A DNA stretch of 64,000 bases from assembly GCA_030674185.1 (NCBI GenBank), contig CM060306.1, forward strand, positions 48,293,132 through 48,357,131. The letters run 5' to 3'. The translations under genes were made by a program, and so were the position numbers. The DNA is from Monoplex corrugatus. Taxonomy: Eukaryota; Mollusca; Gastropoda; Littorinimorpha; Ranellidae. Every line of letters begins with the position of its first letter. Position 1 is the first letter of the stretch. Below the pieces are notes generated by a model. The model was not told the DNA's origin, did not search any database, and saw nothing but the letters and a program-made list of their open reading frames with translations. Positions 32,743-45,384 of this stretch are shown here, piece by piece.

Positions 32743-32811
32743 GGTGCCGGGTTCTGAGCCACCTTGTTTTCTCTGGAAGGTTCATAATTATACAATCGGT
32801 AGTACACGACC
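32743..32811 (-). promoter_or_regulatory. Presumed 5' UTR / upstream region of the TRIM gene
   Basis: On the minus strand, a TATGAACCTTCCAG/AGAAAAC sequence about 30 bp before the ATG could be a splice acceptor of a 5' UTR exon. No TATA box or initiator was recognised, so the transcription start is unknown. Confidence 0.3.
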
Positions 32812-32965
32812 TTAACCCTTTGACTTCCGTACCCATTTCACCAGCTTCCTGCATTATCAAACATAATAGCCAGCCAAAAACTGCAGGAAGCTGGTGGATA
32901 GAGTGAGGGAATCACAAGGTTAAGTTTTTGCAGTTGGTGTATAGGGTGCGGGAGTCAAAGGTTAA
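32812..32965 (-). mobile_element. Nested palindromic TTAA element, copy 3 (inner arm deleted)
   Basis: Bounded by TTAACCCTTTGAC and GTCAAAGGTTAA. It has the spacer order of copies 1 and 6, but the left arm of the inner palindrome is missing, so only CTGCAGGAAGCTGGTGGATA and what follows remains. It lies less than 100 bp upstream of the TRIM start codon. Confidence 0.75.
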
Positions 32966-34311
32966 TTGAATCGTCCTGGATAGTGTTCTATGCCTGCTGT
33001 GTAAACCGTTTCTTTGTGTCCGAGAACACATTGACATCTCCGTTTCGACTATTTCAAGAGAAATACACAGAAAGTAAGAGTGTGTTATAAATTGGAGACG
33101 AGAAAAAGTTAGTTTCCTTTTTAAAAACTGCGTTGTTATTCCAATCCATACGAATCTGCAGTGCGCACCTTTACAAGTAAACATATGGAACCCAAAGTAT
33201 TTACCATCACTGAAATGTAATTCTAGGACATTTTAACAGAGTACTGCCTGATGATTGGAGAACAATGGCAAACCAACAATATGAACACGAAAAAGAAAAA
33301 GAATATAAGATTACCATAATTATGTAAATGACTCTATCTAATCATTGTTGTTTTTCAGTTAAATAACAGGCCAATGATTGCGTAATTACCATAAGCTTGT
33401 AAATTGAAGAATGAAAAGATAAAGCGATCTGATATAATGCATACCAAACAAAGCCATATACTAACAGATAGAGTAGGAAGATGAAGTCTGCTGCTTACAA
33501 ATCATGGATACGAAAGCCAAACAGTTAAGGTTTTCAATAAACACACCTGTAATAATCACAAACAGGTGTGTACTAATTCCACAAATAAATGTTGACTCTT
33601 AGTTTTGTATAGTATTGTATTCTTCATGCATGATGAAAGTCTCATTGTTGATACTCTGAAATTAATTCCTTTAGAAATGGAGGCAGATGAAAACAAAACA
33701 GAACATACGCGTTGATAATCGATATTTTTCATTTAAACGCACACTATAAACATTAAACGGTTTGAAAAACTTTGTGATTTGTAAGTAAGAAACAATGAAT
33801 AATCGTTTTTTACCTGTCTCCAGTGTCAGTCGAAACAAAAATGATTAAGTACTGGGTCCATAAAACACATGGACACATAATTGTATGTTATCTGTGCGGT
33901 CAGCATACTCACTATGGACAATTCAATCGAGCCAGACGCGAATTCGATCAGTCCATTAGCTGTCAGTCAAGTAATACTTTCAATCTAATCTCATGCAATA
34001 CTGTTTATCTAAGTCGTGTCAGTGATTAGGAAGAAACTTGGATCAGTTGATAAATACAGCCTATATCAGAAGTACGCATAATTAGACGAACATGTCATTA
34101 GTTATGATATCATTGCAAAAATATACTGCCAAGTCATTTTGCAAATCTGTACACTGTGTTTCATAATAAGTTTGCGTCAGTTTCCCCATTGTCACTAGAT
34201 AACCCAAATAACAATCAAGCGTTTTTTGTCCTTTTGCCAGCTTCTTGGTGCTAATCTGTAAGATGGTACTTGTCTCTACAGGAATTGTGTCCGGAACTGT
34301 CAGCATCCGTT

Positions 34312-34312
<1 letters not shown>
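32966..34312. other. Intergenic, no gene seen
   Basis: AT-rich upstream flank of the TRIM gene. Open frames are short and without recognisable content. Confidence 0.6.
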
Positions 34313-34344
<32 letters not shown>

Positions 34345-34494
34345 ACACACACACACACCTTCTCTCTCTCTCTCTCACAGACACACACACACACACTCAC
34401 ACATATACACACATGCGCGCGCGCGCGCCACACACACACACACACAACAAAACAAACAACAACAACACAAACAAGCACACACACAGACAAGGGA
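34313..34494. repeat. Compound (CA)n / (CT)n / (CG)n microsatellite
   Basis: CA blocks are separated by CT-rich, GCGC and ACAA-type interruptions. Confidence 0.95.
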
Positions 34495-34769
34495 AAAAGA
34501 TGAGGAGAAAGAGAACGAAAGACTGGAGTGCTGTAAGCATGCACAACAAATTCTGTACAATTTTGCTCAAGTCATATGTTAGTGAAGTAACTTGCCATCA
34601 ACCGATTACAAAAAGATCACTTAGGTAACCATTCAAAATTTGTCCTAAAATCGGTTTCGTTTCTACAGTGACATAGCAGTCACAAATCGGAAACGAATCT
34701 TCAGCAGTTCCTGGGTATTTCTCTTGAATGTAATAATTATGATGACGATCAGTTTGAACAGTATCATCC
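34495..34769. other. Short noncoding stretch
   Basis: Nothing recognised between two large microsatellite blocks. Confidence 0.6.
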
Positions 34770-34775
34770 GCGCGC

Positions 34776-34806
<31 letters not shown>

Positions 34807-34990
34807 TGTATGCGTATGTGTGTGTGTGTGTGTTGTGTGTGTGTATGTGTGTGTGCGTGGTGTGTGTTGTGTTTGTGCTGTGTGTGCGTATGTGTTCGTT
34901 CGTTCTTTGATTTAACGTCCTTTCTCTATGAGTGATATTAGTATGTGTGTGCTTGCGCGCGTGTATGTGTGTGCGTGCATGTGTGTGTGC

Positions 34991-35049
<59 letters not shown>

Positions 35050-35101
35050 CGTGTGTGTGTGTGTATGTTCGTTATTTAACATCTTTTCACTATGAATGAT
35101 A

Positions 35102-35160
<59 letters not shown>

Positions 35161-35178
35161 GTGTGTGTTTGTGTGTGT

Positions 35179-35226
<48 letters not shown>
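34770..35226. repeat. Compound (CG)n / (GT)n microsatellite with two TTTAACGTC-type inserts
   Basis: A (CG)n run at 34770-34790 passes into long GT arrays. Two short non-repeat inserts, at about 34895-34943 and 35067-35104, share TTTAACxTC, CACTATGA or CTATGAGT, and TGATATTxG with the tail at 28873-28925. Confidence 0.9.
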
Positions 35227-35228
<2 letters not shown>

Positions 35229-35645
35229 ATCGAGGTGAACACTGCAAGATAGTATCAGTTTGGCCAGCAGCTTCATACTGCAGACACAAGATTACATCAC
35301 GTAAATATCATATATACACTCTTGCTAACTGAATAGTAACTCCTTTATGGATGACCTTTTCTTGTAATAGTCCTTTTCTTTACTTGAAAAAACAAACTTC
35401 ACTGCAAAGGGAAAAGATTATAACTGTGGTTCAAATTATGAAAAAAAAATCTGTTTAATTCATGGACGAGAAGGAAAACATTGAAATGATCAAAATTTGA
35501 ATTACCCTCATTTTCTTTTCACTATCTTCAGTTTCAGATCATCCAAGTGCAAACCAAGTTGAGCGTACCATCACTGCACAATTCCCTTCGTCTCTCTTTC
35601 TGCTGAAATTAAGCAGACAAATTGGCAGCACTCGTATCACCACCC
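35227..35645. other. Intergenic, no gene seen
   Basis: No repeat or coding structure recognised. Confidence 0.6.
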
Positions 35646-35838
35646 TTAATCCTTTGACTCCCGCAACCTATCCACCAACTGAAAAAAATTAACCCTTTGA
35701 TTCCCTTACCCTATCCACCAGCTTCCTACAGGAAGCTGGCGGATAGGGTGAGGGACCCAAAGGGTTACGTTTTTGCTTTGCTGGCATGGTTGGCAATGTA
35801 GTACGCTGGTGGACAGGGTGCAGGAGTCAAAGGATTAA
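35646..35838 (+). mobile_element. Nested palindromic TTAA element, copy 4
   Basis: 193 bp with TTAA at both outer ends. The inner palindrome lies at about 35688-35765 and folds around CTTCCTACAGGAAG. Same orientation as copies 2 and 5. Confidence 0.85.
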
Positions 35839-36486
35839 TTTAAACTGAAGTTACGGTTGGTTGTCCCATAACATTGACGTCGCAAGGAGAGTAAAGTAGT
35901 AGACATCTCAACTTCTCTATGGGCCAGCATTATGAGGATGGGGCCCATCTCCTTTCCCTCGCTAGCTTACCTTTCCCAGCCCTGCACAAGATCAGTTACT
36001 CATTCACAGCTGGGTGGGCGGAAGGCTTCACGCATAAAAGATTTTTTTTATTTTCATTTATTTATTTATTCATTTATTTATTTATTGGTTTATTTCAGTG
36101 AGATTAACACCTAATCAAGATTCTATGTCTCGAGTTCAGTGTCTTTGAACCTGCATTTCGTGTCTTTGAACCTGCAAGCTGGCATGTTCGGTCCCCGTAT
36201 TGATGTTCCAACCATTCTGGTGCTGTCAATCTTTCTGGTTGTACGTGTCCCATTCCATTTAAAGGCATCGCCAATGCACAGTGTTTTCAGCAAGGCCAAA
36301 GAAACTCCAGATACTGCTTGTAGATTTGGGTGAAGTGCATATGGAATTGATGCGATGAATTCCACTTGAACAAACTCCATACTCGAATCCCTAGCACTCC
36401 TGCGCAATCGGATTAAGAGGTGGGGACACTATATCAACCAGGCTCCCACCACTAGGTCTCAAGCAGCCAAAAATAGCCACTTCACA
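35839..36486. other. Intergenic; short minus-strand open frame
   Basis: A (TTTA)n tract lies at about 36050-36088. A 94-codon minus-strand frame (36407-36123) begins MRRSARDSSMEFVQVEF and ends in a short tandem repeat of CRFKDT. I do not recognise it, and the tandem copy suggests repeat sequence rather than a gene. Confidence 0.4.
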
Positions 36487-36870
36487 GCGACAAGTCACTA
36501 TGGCAGTGGTTAGCACAATGAACTAATGACGGAGAGGCTGAGTGTTTGAATCCTACTAATTCAACCCACTGTGGCATTTTTTTGCCTTTAGTAACTCCTT
36601 TCCAGCGTTGATTGCACTGTTGGTTCTTTTGTGAGCCAGACTGGTGGGCATTCAACAGTCAGCCTCGGCCATTCTAAGAGTGCATCGTGAGGGTGTTCCC
36701 CAAATTTCTTGACCAGCGCTGAAGAGTACCTGAAGCGCCTGGTTGACGCCAGGTTATATTACAAAAGGATATCTACAGAACAGCTCTGTCACGCAGTATC
36801 AGTCCTGAAGAGAACTCCATAACGGCTAATCACCACTACCTTCATTTTCATGACAACTTTGTTATAAAGC
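36487..36870 (+). mobile_element. tRNA-derived SINE, copy 1
   Basis: The head has an A-box-like TGGCAGTGGTTAGCACAATG and a B-box-like GTGTTTGAATCC about 35 bp later. The body shares CCTGGTTGACGCCAGG, ATATTA and GAACTCCATA with the copies at 42702 and 44662. The pol III promoter arrangement and shared body define a SINE family. This copy is the most diverged of the three. Confidence 0.7.
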
Positions 36871-37171
36871 GTCTTAACTTACATTGCTCTTCATGCTCTG
36901 CTATCGTGGTGACCTCAAGTTTTAGGAGACTTAGCTGAAATGGGTAGTGTGGGGTAGTGACACAAAGATAGCGCAGATGATATGGTAGAAAAAGTTAACA
37001 TAAAAACCATACTGAGTATATTCCCAGTATTTAAATTTACTTTAATGATAGGTCTAGTGAATAGGCCTACTGTGTCGATTGATCACCACCAGATCTTGAA
37101 CATCTTTCATACGAGCTGCATGATGTGTGTCCTCAATTCTAAACTGGAAGAATTCTTACCATTGACGTTTG

Positions 37172-37209
<38 letters not shown>

Positions 37210-37719
37210 CACACAAAACAGAGCTAGAGAGATAGACATACACACACGCATTCGCCTTTTGAATACTCAAGTTGTGAACAAAAAATTACACACATAAACT
37301 CAAAATGCTTCGAGAAAAAAATGTATTGTTTGTACAGCGACTTGGTTTTTAAGCTTGACATGAGAGTAAAATCAAACAGATGCTCCGTATGCAGCAGACG
37401 TTTCATAAACAACAGTCAGTATTAACAAGATGGCACTTTCTATGGCACTTCCTTAGGAAGCACGGTAAAAACTGCAGATTCTGGTGAAACTTTACAAATT
37501 TCGACATACCAGGATTTATAAATGTGCACACATCAAATATGTGACAGAACAGAAAGCGTATCACCATCTGTTTAAGTAGAGACATGAATGTCTGTGTATC
37601 ACGACCTGTTTAAGCAAAGACATGAATGTCTGTTTAACCAGACACATAAATACAGAGATTGGCAAATGCACAATTCTGCAGGCGATCAGTGTTTCAAGAT
37701 CAACATAAGTAACCAGTCC
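36871..37719. other. Intergenic, no gene seen
   Basis: A (CA)n run lies at about 37173-37215. A short tandem duplication of CATGAATGTCTGT with flanking sequence is at about 37582-37645. Confidence 0.6.
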
Positions 37720-38215
37720 GCATGAGTGTCATAGTTGTCAGGTCAGGCCACTGCTCTCCTGTAGCTAATCACGTAATCCCACACTACCTGTACCTGTTCG
37801 AGCGTCGATGACTAAACCGAATCCTCACTGGCTTGGTAGGTGAGGGTAGTGGAACCCTGACAAGATACAAAAAAAAGACCTCTCAAAGGACGGATGAAAT
37901 CAACTAGAGTCAACAGTCAACCACAAAAAGAGCTTTGAGAGAGGAAGAGGTGAGGAGTAAACCTGAGAGAAATCTGGAGCTGGAGTCCATAACACAGTGT
38001 GCTGCTGTTATCACCCTCGTTCTGGCAACTCTATAACATCGCTGATACCAAGCTGTACTGGTTCTTGCTTTTCCCTTCAACTTCATCAGAGGTGTTGTGA
38101 AGGGACACTTCCTTCGTGGGCAAGAGCTGGCCTTCCAATACCCCTGCCCAGAACTGGGCACTGGAATCCCCTGCATGATCTCTCGAGATCTATGGACGAT
38201 ATTTGATATTTGCAA
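37720..38215 (+). pseudogene. Relic of a LINE 5' leader related to copies A and B
   Basis: No protein is read. The sequence shares ordered short blocks with 17430-17840: GTCAGGTC, ACTACCTGT, CGACTAAACC, GGAGTAAACC, and GGGCAAGAGCTGGCCTTCCA against GGGCAACAGCCTGTCTTCCA followed by CTGCCCAG. The order and spacing match, so this is probably an old 5' fragment of the same or a sister family. Confidence 0.45.
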
Positions 38216-40699
38216 TACATCTCAAAGCCACAAAATCTGTGGCTTGTTCTTTCTCAAGCCACAGACTTTTGCAGTACTATAAGCGATGGGCTTCAGCATG
38301 ACAGACAGACCGCATGCCACAAAGTAAGTTACTTCTCTCTCTTTACGTCTCTGGTTAAACACATCATATCATCATGATCTCTACTGTATTACAGGTAAAA
38401 AAAATTCACCTCTGGATACTTCAATGTTTCTGAAATAAACTTTCAAAAAGAACAAGCCTCTAAAATCAAAACCGCTGTTGGTGGCCAATGGAAATCTCGT
38501 AACTCACTGTATTTCAGTTAGTAATCAATCATCAATTCAAAGTTCTGCAGGATGCAGGACGAAATTATTCTTTTATCTCTGATTGAATTGATCTGCATTC
38601 ATCATTACATTCTCCGACAGCATGTCTGACAAGACACTATCACTAGCTTTGGGATCATGTGAGATGTTTGTGGAGAATCTAAAGAATGACTAGGGATTCT
38701 AAGTAGATGTCGCTCTTTTCTTTTTTCCTTTTGTCTAAACTGTCAGGACACATTCTTCCTCCTTTTGCAATATTTTGTAACTTGTTGTTTTGCATGTGCA
38801 AATATCTACTTCAAAAGTCTCTCCTGTTTATATAAACTCATTTATTTTGTCACAGACTAAGCATTTCACACGAGTTGTCTCTATACTACGAGTTTTTTCT
38901 CTCTCATTTCTTTTGTGCTAGGCCAAGACGGACAACCATGCTTACTATACCATGATTGTAATCCGTAATTTGTTCAACTTCAAGAGGGGTCCATTACTCT
39001 AGGGCAGTCGCATATTTGCTTAATCCAAATCTGCGAGCAATTATCTAAAAGACTCTGGAAGCTTACACAGAACTTCATTAAGGTCTTCAAACGAGTGTGA
39101 GGGAGTGGGGGTGGATAGAGAATTGGACGAGTTGAAATCCGGACCCCTGTTTTTGTTTATCTTCGTTGTATTGAGTTTAGAAATCACCAGGTTTTTATTG
39201 GCCACAAATGACATACATGTAGAACAACAAAAACAAAAAACCCACTGCTCATGTCAAAACAACTCCTCGAAAGGCGGGAAACATCAAACATTCTATTAAT
39301 TGAGACCAGGTTGGAAAACTGCAAAATGAAGTAAAACATTAGCTGGGGGGGGGGGGGGGGAGTATAAAATCACCCAGCAAATCAGACAGTAACGTAGGTT
39401 TATCATGCAAAAGCGATGCCAAATTTCGGTAATTAAGTATGACATGTTTTCATACATTATTCAAAATTAACTAAGAAAGAAACGTAGAAAAATGTGAAAG
39501 AAAACACAAACAAGGTGTGAAAAAATGAGAGGTAGTAAGTAGGCACAGGGGAGAAAACACAAAGGAAGAGTCAAACAAAAAAGGAAGATTCGTTTCCTCA
39601 AGTCCCCAAAAGAAAACTTCTACATATTACAGTTGGAGGGACAATTAGAAACACACACAAACAAACAAAACAAACAAACAAACAACAACTGGAGATTGCT
39701 AACATGCAGGAAAAAGGGAAGCTGGTAACAACAACAATGTAAAGAAAAGCAGAACATCTGTAAAGGTTTCAAAATTACAGAGGATGATCTTCATTTGTTG
39801 CATCTGGGTTTGTCACAGAGCAGTGAATCCATTTTACCAAACAGAAACATTATTTGACAAAAACACAAAAAGCAAGTACAAGCCATACACTGTATACTTT
39901 TCTCATACATACACTGATATCTTTGTGTATAACAAATATATACAGCCATCTTCTTATCTGTGTCATTTGATTTATGCAAGCCATACACCTTCCAGTTTCT
40001 GTTTTACGCGCTTTCAGTTTCTGTTATTTTCAACATGATTATCAATGCACGTCATGATTGATATTTAAGGCAAATTTGAATAAAAGCAAAACTGTCATGA
40101 TTGACATTTAAGGCAAATTTGAATAAAAGCAAAACTACAGTGTTTAGGAAAGGTAGCTCCTAAGCAGCTCGGGAGAAAGTTTTTTTTTTCAATGATAATG
40201 ATCTTAAAGTAATGAAGTCGTCCAAGTATCTTGGTATATATTTCTCTGCAAAAATAAATTTCTTTGTACATATTTCTCTGCAAAACTATTCCTTTTTTAT
40301 TTCTCTACAAAACTAAGGTTTACTTTAGCTTCTGAAAATTTGATATCTCTAGAGAAAAAATCTCTTATGTACATGTACATAATGAGTGAACTGCATAAAA
40401 CTGACTACAGCTGACTTCAGTATTTCTGAGAAAAACTTTAATTCTCCAGTACAAACAATTGTCTTTTTATAGTGCTGGGCTGTGGGGTCTTGCATCTAGT
40501 TCATCTGTAATTGAAAAGGTACTTTTGTCTGCACCAAAATGATACTCTGATATACACAAGAATACACCAAATGATTTTGTTTATGGATAACATGGGAGGT
40601 TTCCAGTTTGAATAAACACTATTGTTTGATGTGTAAGAAACTGAGCCAGGACAAATCGAGATAGATGAACACAGACTGCTACTCAAAACAAATTCATCA
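38216..40699. other. Intergenic, no gene seen
   Basis: A poly-G run lies at about 39344-39360, and ACAA/CAAA-rich sequence at about 39650-39690. A 45-bp tandem duplication (40049-40136) is annotated separately. Three TATTTCTCTGCAAAA-type copies occur at about 40237-40315. Confidence 0.6.
40049..40138 (+). repeat. 45-bp tandem duplication
   Basis: TCATGATTGATATTTAAGGC and what follows, through AATAAAAGCAAAACT, is present twice in a row with one difference. Confidence 0.9.
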
Positions 40700-40891
40700 T
40701 TAACCCTTTGACTTCCGCACCCTATCCACCAACTGCAAAAACTAAACCCTTTGACTCCCTCACCCTATCCACCAGCTTCCTGCATGAAACTGGTGGATAG
40801 GGTAAGGAGTCAAAGGGTTAAATTTTTGCTTTGTTAGCAAGCATGACAATGCCGCACGCTGGTGGACAGGGTGCGGGAGTCAAAGAGTTAA
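40700..40891 (+). mobile_element. Nested palindromic TTAA element, copy 5
   Basis: 192 bp, TTAA to TTAA. The inner palindrome lies at about 40743-40821. This is one of the best preserved copies. Confidence 0.85.
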
Positions 40892-42145
40892 GGAAGAGGT
40901 AAAACTGAGCGACTGAAATTCTAAACGCATTATATACAATGGGATTTCATTTGAGCGACTGAAATTCTAAACGCATTATAATGTTTATATACAATGGGAT
41001 TTCATTTGTTTGAGAAAATCAAGATGTAGGGCATGCATGCTAAGTCGCTTATGAAGGCATTTATGTAGAGATGGCAATGTTGGTAAAGACTATTTCAATA
41101 ATAGTGATAAATTTCACTATACTGAAATTTCAAAATAGATTTCAGTACTAAAACATATATAATATCAAACATAAGTAAATATGTATGGATTGAGCTGACA
41201 AAATTCAGTTTGGTATATCCAGCATATTTGGTATACAAAGCTGATACAGGTGAAATCAAATGCTGATTATGTAAGGATGCAGTCGAAATACAATCATTTT
41301 GCACACATGCTTCAAAGACTTTAGGACTTAAGGAAATAACAATATTCATAGTATTCAAACATCATAACAAACAAAATATATTTGGTAAACATTGTTTTTA
41401 TGAACAAAAAGAAAGAGATACTTTGTGAAGTCTACTCTGTGAGATTTATAAGACATTTAAGAGGCGCTGAGTTGTTACGTCAACAAATTAACATGAATTA
41501 GTGTTATTAAATTCCATGGTAAGATTAACAATGTGTTGTGGATAATGAAGTATAGATTATTCATATTATCATTTTAAATTTCATGTAAATATTCTCATGT
41601 ACTTTCAATGAGTCACAACTGCATTATGGTACGTAACTGCTCATATCTCTTCAAATAATGTAATGACCTTAACTTGAATCAAAAATCATATTTGTGTCCG
41701 TATTTGTGTGTACCATATCATCACGGTTATAAAAAAAAAGAAGAAGACGACATTTCCTTTGATCCAACCAGAAACAATTTTAGGCATAAACTGATAAGTG
41801 GTTTACAGTCAGCATTAACTGGAATGGCAAAGTATCACAAAGTAATAACTCCAAAATGTACAACAGCCAAACAAGTGAAAAACTCTTAAAAAAACAAAGT
41901 CAGATTAACATGATTTGAGCAACAGGAGCCACACAGTGACACTAAAGTGCTGGCAAAACCAAAGTCACTGTCCTGACCAAGTTACAGTAAAAAAAAGTTA
42001 CAAAAAACATTAAATAGAACAAAGAAGATTGTGGCAAATATGTACACAAATACAATTCCATCAGAAAAAAACAAGAACTACAAAATGTGTATTGTACAAA
42101 AGGCAAAACACACAGAAGATTGGAAGCACACTTTTTCCTAATGAA

Positions 42146-42204
<59 letters not shown>

Positions 42205-42701
42205 ACAACACACAACTATCTAAATACTAAAAAGAAATAAAATGCTGAAACCATAATAAATGATACAGCACAAACATTACACAATAATACTAGTTAAATA
42301 GTACAGTGATATCAATTGATACTCAACAAATAAATAAAAGTATATGCACAAGTGATACCAATGTCTTTATCATGGACTGAAATATGCAGAAAAACAAAGC
42401 AAATAAACACGATAATGAAAAACATTATATTCATTTGTTGCGACATTATTAATGTGATATAGCCACATTAATTCTGATGATAAAAACAATAAAACAGTGT
42501 AAAACTAACAAAAATCAACAAGAAAAAAAATTAACAGCTTTTCTCTCAGCAATCTTTCTGTAGATATCAACATGTTCAGCTATATGTGCAAAATATCAGG
42601 TACACCATGGTGTGAAATAATCACTGTTTAGATATGCATAATATCAAGTATATCAAGGTCTGAATATATATGTATGTATGTATGCAAACTACCACCTATA
42701 T
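40892..42701. other. Intergenic, no gene seen
   Basis: A two-copy tandem repeat with GAAATTCTAAACGCATTATA lies at about 40904-41006. A (CA)n run is at 42149-42203. A small frame at 41674-41889 has no recognisable content. Confidence 0.6.
42149..42203. repeat. (CA)n microsatellite
   Basis: Uninterrupted CA dinucleotides. Confidence 0.95.
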
Positions 42702-43110
42702 AACCAGTCAACATGTCAAAGTGTTTCGTGCAATGGACTACAGACAGAAAGGTCATGGGTTTGAACTCCCACCGTTCCAAACAATTTATTTTAGGATTTT
42801 CTGGCCCTGCTCAGCTCCCACCCTTAGCTGTGTGCTAAGGGGTCCTTGGGATGACTAGGACCAGACAATTCAATCTCATCAACTTTGTGGGTATGTTTAT
42901 GAGGGATGCTGAAATTTCCCGACCAACACCCCGTAGGTGTGGTATATAAATAGATCTGATTGATGCCAGGATATATTATAAAATATGTACAGCCCTGTCA
43001 TGAGTCTCAATCCAAAATGGAACTCCATAGTATCATCACTATCATACCCATTCTCATCATTGGAGCATCGTAAAAAGACTACCCCAGATTCTGTGGCTCT
43101 TCTTACCCAA
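42702..43110 (+). mobile_element. tRNA-derived SINE, copy 2
   Basis: Head with CAATGGACTACAGACAGAAAG and the B box GGGTTTGAACTCCC. The body contains TGCTAAGGGGTCCTTGGGATG, ACCAGACAATTCAATCTCATC, ATGCCAGGATATATTATA and GGAACTCCATAGTATCAT, all shared in order with copy 3 at 44662. The tail ends near TTCTGTGGC. Confidence 0.8.
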
Positions 43111-43698
43111 TTCTCCTGGTGATCTCAGTTTTGGTGGGTTTCGAGGTGTGCAGGACAGCCAAAATGAGTGGTGCAGTGTTGATGAGACAGGAGTGGTATA
43201 TACAATGGGGCAGAATAAAATCATATACATCATGGTTTGAAATAAGCAAAACACAAAAAATGAAAATTGTTCAATGAGGCAAATTAACTCTGTTTCATGA
43301 TCACACTTAATATGCATCTTCAAAACATACCTGCAGAATCCAGACACCAAATGCATCCCGTTATAAAAAGATATGTTTTGGTAGATTTGATATGAGACAA
43401 TGACAGTGACAATGATATTGTATTTTCAAAACACAGGAAATTTAAGCTACAAGCCATTTTTCAAAACTGCTGTTGCTAATCCACATATCTGCTTAAAACT
43501 AAACACACTGAATAAGTAAATCAATGATTATAAGACAACATACATAAGGAAATGAAAGAGCAATATCAAAAATATATCATAACATGTATAGGAAAATCAA
43601 AGAATAACATTATCTGTTACCATTAAGATAAGAGAGATGTATGTAAGAAAAAATAGCCATCAATGGGTGAGAGATAGACAGAGATAGAGATAGATAGA

Positions 43699-43774
<76 letters not shown>

Positions 43775-44661
43775 TGTGTGTGTGTGTGTGTGTGAGATAA
43801 ACAAAACCACAACATTTTTGTATGTATATGCAATACCTAATCTCACATAGCAGGTGCACAAACACACACACATACATAGTCCTCCAATCATACTAAAATA
43901 ATGTACAAAAAAATTCTCCTATCCTACTTTACATACAAAAAAAAAAATCTTACTCACCCACTCCCCTCCTTATTCCATACTTTCTATCTCTTATCACATT
44001 GACAGATGGTGATTATGGTGATCAATGAGATTCATTTAAATGGCAAAACAGACCATAAACCAGATCTGATGAGAATGTGAAGTGTACAATAAATCATAAA
44101 CCAAGTCTGATTAGAATGTGAAGTGTACAACCTTAAGAAAAGAAAAAGGACATTTTTCAAAGAATGAAAATGTATTCTTCTGCTCTTACAGCTTTTACTC
44201 CCCAAGGACTGAATCTTCGCCTATAAATTGGTGGATGAAACTGTGAAAAAAACAGAACATACATAATCTATGTGGAAATTTATATTCACAAATTAAGACA
44301 TAAGCATGGTGGGGAAGAAGAAAGATAGGACTACAATCAGCTGCTACACATGTTTCATACAAATGTGGATAAATGCTAACAGATGACATTTATTTCATCT
44401 GTCTAGCTAATCTGCCATCCCTTCTTGTTTGGTTGGTTTTATGATAAAAACATTTTAAAAGGCAAACCTGGATTTATACAGGCATATTTAAGATTTAAGA
44501 CTGGTTCTTGCTGTGTATCAATTAGCTTAGGACATATCTGGTATGGACCATACATATTCAAAGTGCATCTGACCGGGTAACAGATCTGATATATTACATG
44601 CCAACCTCCCTAACCCCTATAAAGGTTGTCTTCAAACACACGAGCTATATTATAAGTTTAA
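43111..44661. other. Intergenic, no gene seen
   Basis: A GA/GT microsatellite lies at about 43670-43795. A 43-bp tandem duplication containing CTGATxAGAATGTGAAGTGT occurs at about 44048-44130. Confidence 0.6.
43670..43795. repeat. (GA)n then (GT)n microsatellite
   Basis: GATA/GA repeats run into pure GA and then GT dinucleotides. Confidence 0.95.
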
Positions 44662-45090
44662 ACACCAGTCGCTGTGGTATAGTGGTTAACACAATGGACT
44701 ACCGATCGGAAGGTTGTGGGTTTGAATCCCCATCAGTCCCTTTAAAAACATATCATTGTGGGATATTTCGGCTCTAACCGGCTCCTACCCAGAGTTTGGC
44801 GTGTTATGGGCTCATTGGGAAGACTGGGACCACACAGTCGAGTCTCATCCACTTCACAGATGCATGTGTCATTGAGGGTGTTTCTCAAATCTTCTAACCA
44901 GCACTGCAGGTGTCTGTATCTCTTGGGCCTGGTTGACACCAGGATATATTATGACAGTAAGCGTAGAGTACAGCCCTGTCATGCAGTCTCAATTCTAAAT
45001 GGAACTCCATAGTATCATGATTATCAAACTCATTGGCATCATCATCATCGCACTGAAAAAACTGTGTCAGCTTCTGTGGCCATTAAGGTG
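44662..45090 (+). mobile_element. tRNA-derived SINE, copy 3
   Basis: The clearest head of the family: TGGTATAGTGGTTAACACAA as A box and GGGTTTGAATCCC as B box, about 45 bp apart. The body matches copy 2 through GGTTGACACCAGGATATATT and GGAACTCCATAGTATCATGA to TTCTGTGGCC near 45087. SINEs of this kind are transcribed by RNA polymerase III and moved by a partner LINE. The partner is not evident here. Confidence 0.8.
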
Positions 45091-45192
45091 GTGTAAAAAA
45101 TGGGATGAGAAAAAAAAAAAAAGATGAAAAGGTGAGCACAAAGGTAACCTCCCTGAGTGCACTGATCCTAAAAAAAACAATAAAAAAAAAGT

Positions 45193-45384
45193 TTAACCCT
45201 TTGACTCCCGCACCCTGTCCACCAGCATCCTGCATTTTCAACCATGTCATCAAAGCCAAAACTTGACCCTTTGGTTCCCTCACCCTATCCACCAACTTCC
45301 TGCAGGAAGCTGGTGGATAGGGGGAGGGAATCAAAGATTAAGTTTTTGCAATTGCTGGATGGGATGCGGGAGGCAAAGGGTTAA
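45193..45384 (-). mobile_element. Nested palindromic TTAA element, copy 6
   Basis: 192 bp, TTAA to TTAA. The spacer order is that of copies 1 and 3. The inner palindrome has CTTCCTGCAGGAAG at its centre, and the inner right end has lost part of GGGTTAA. Confidence 0.85.
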
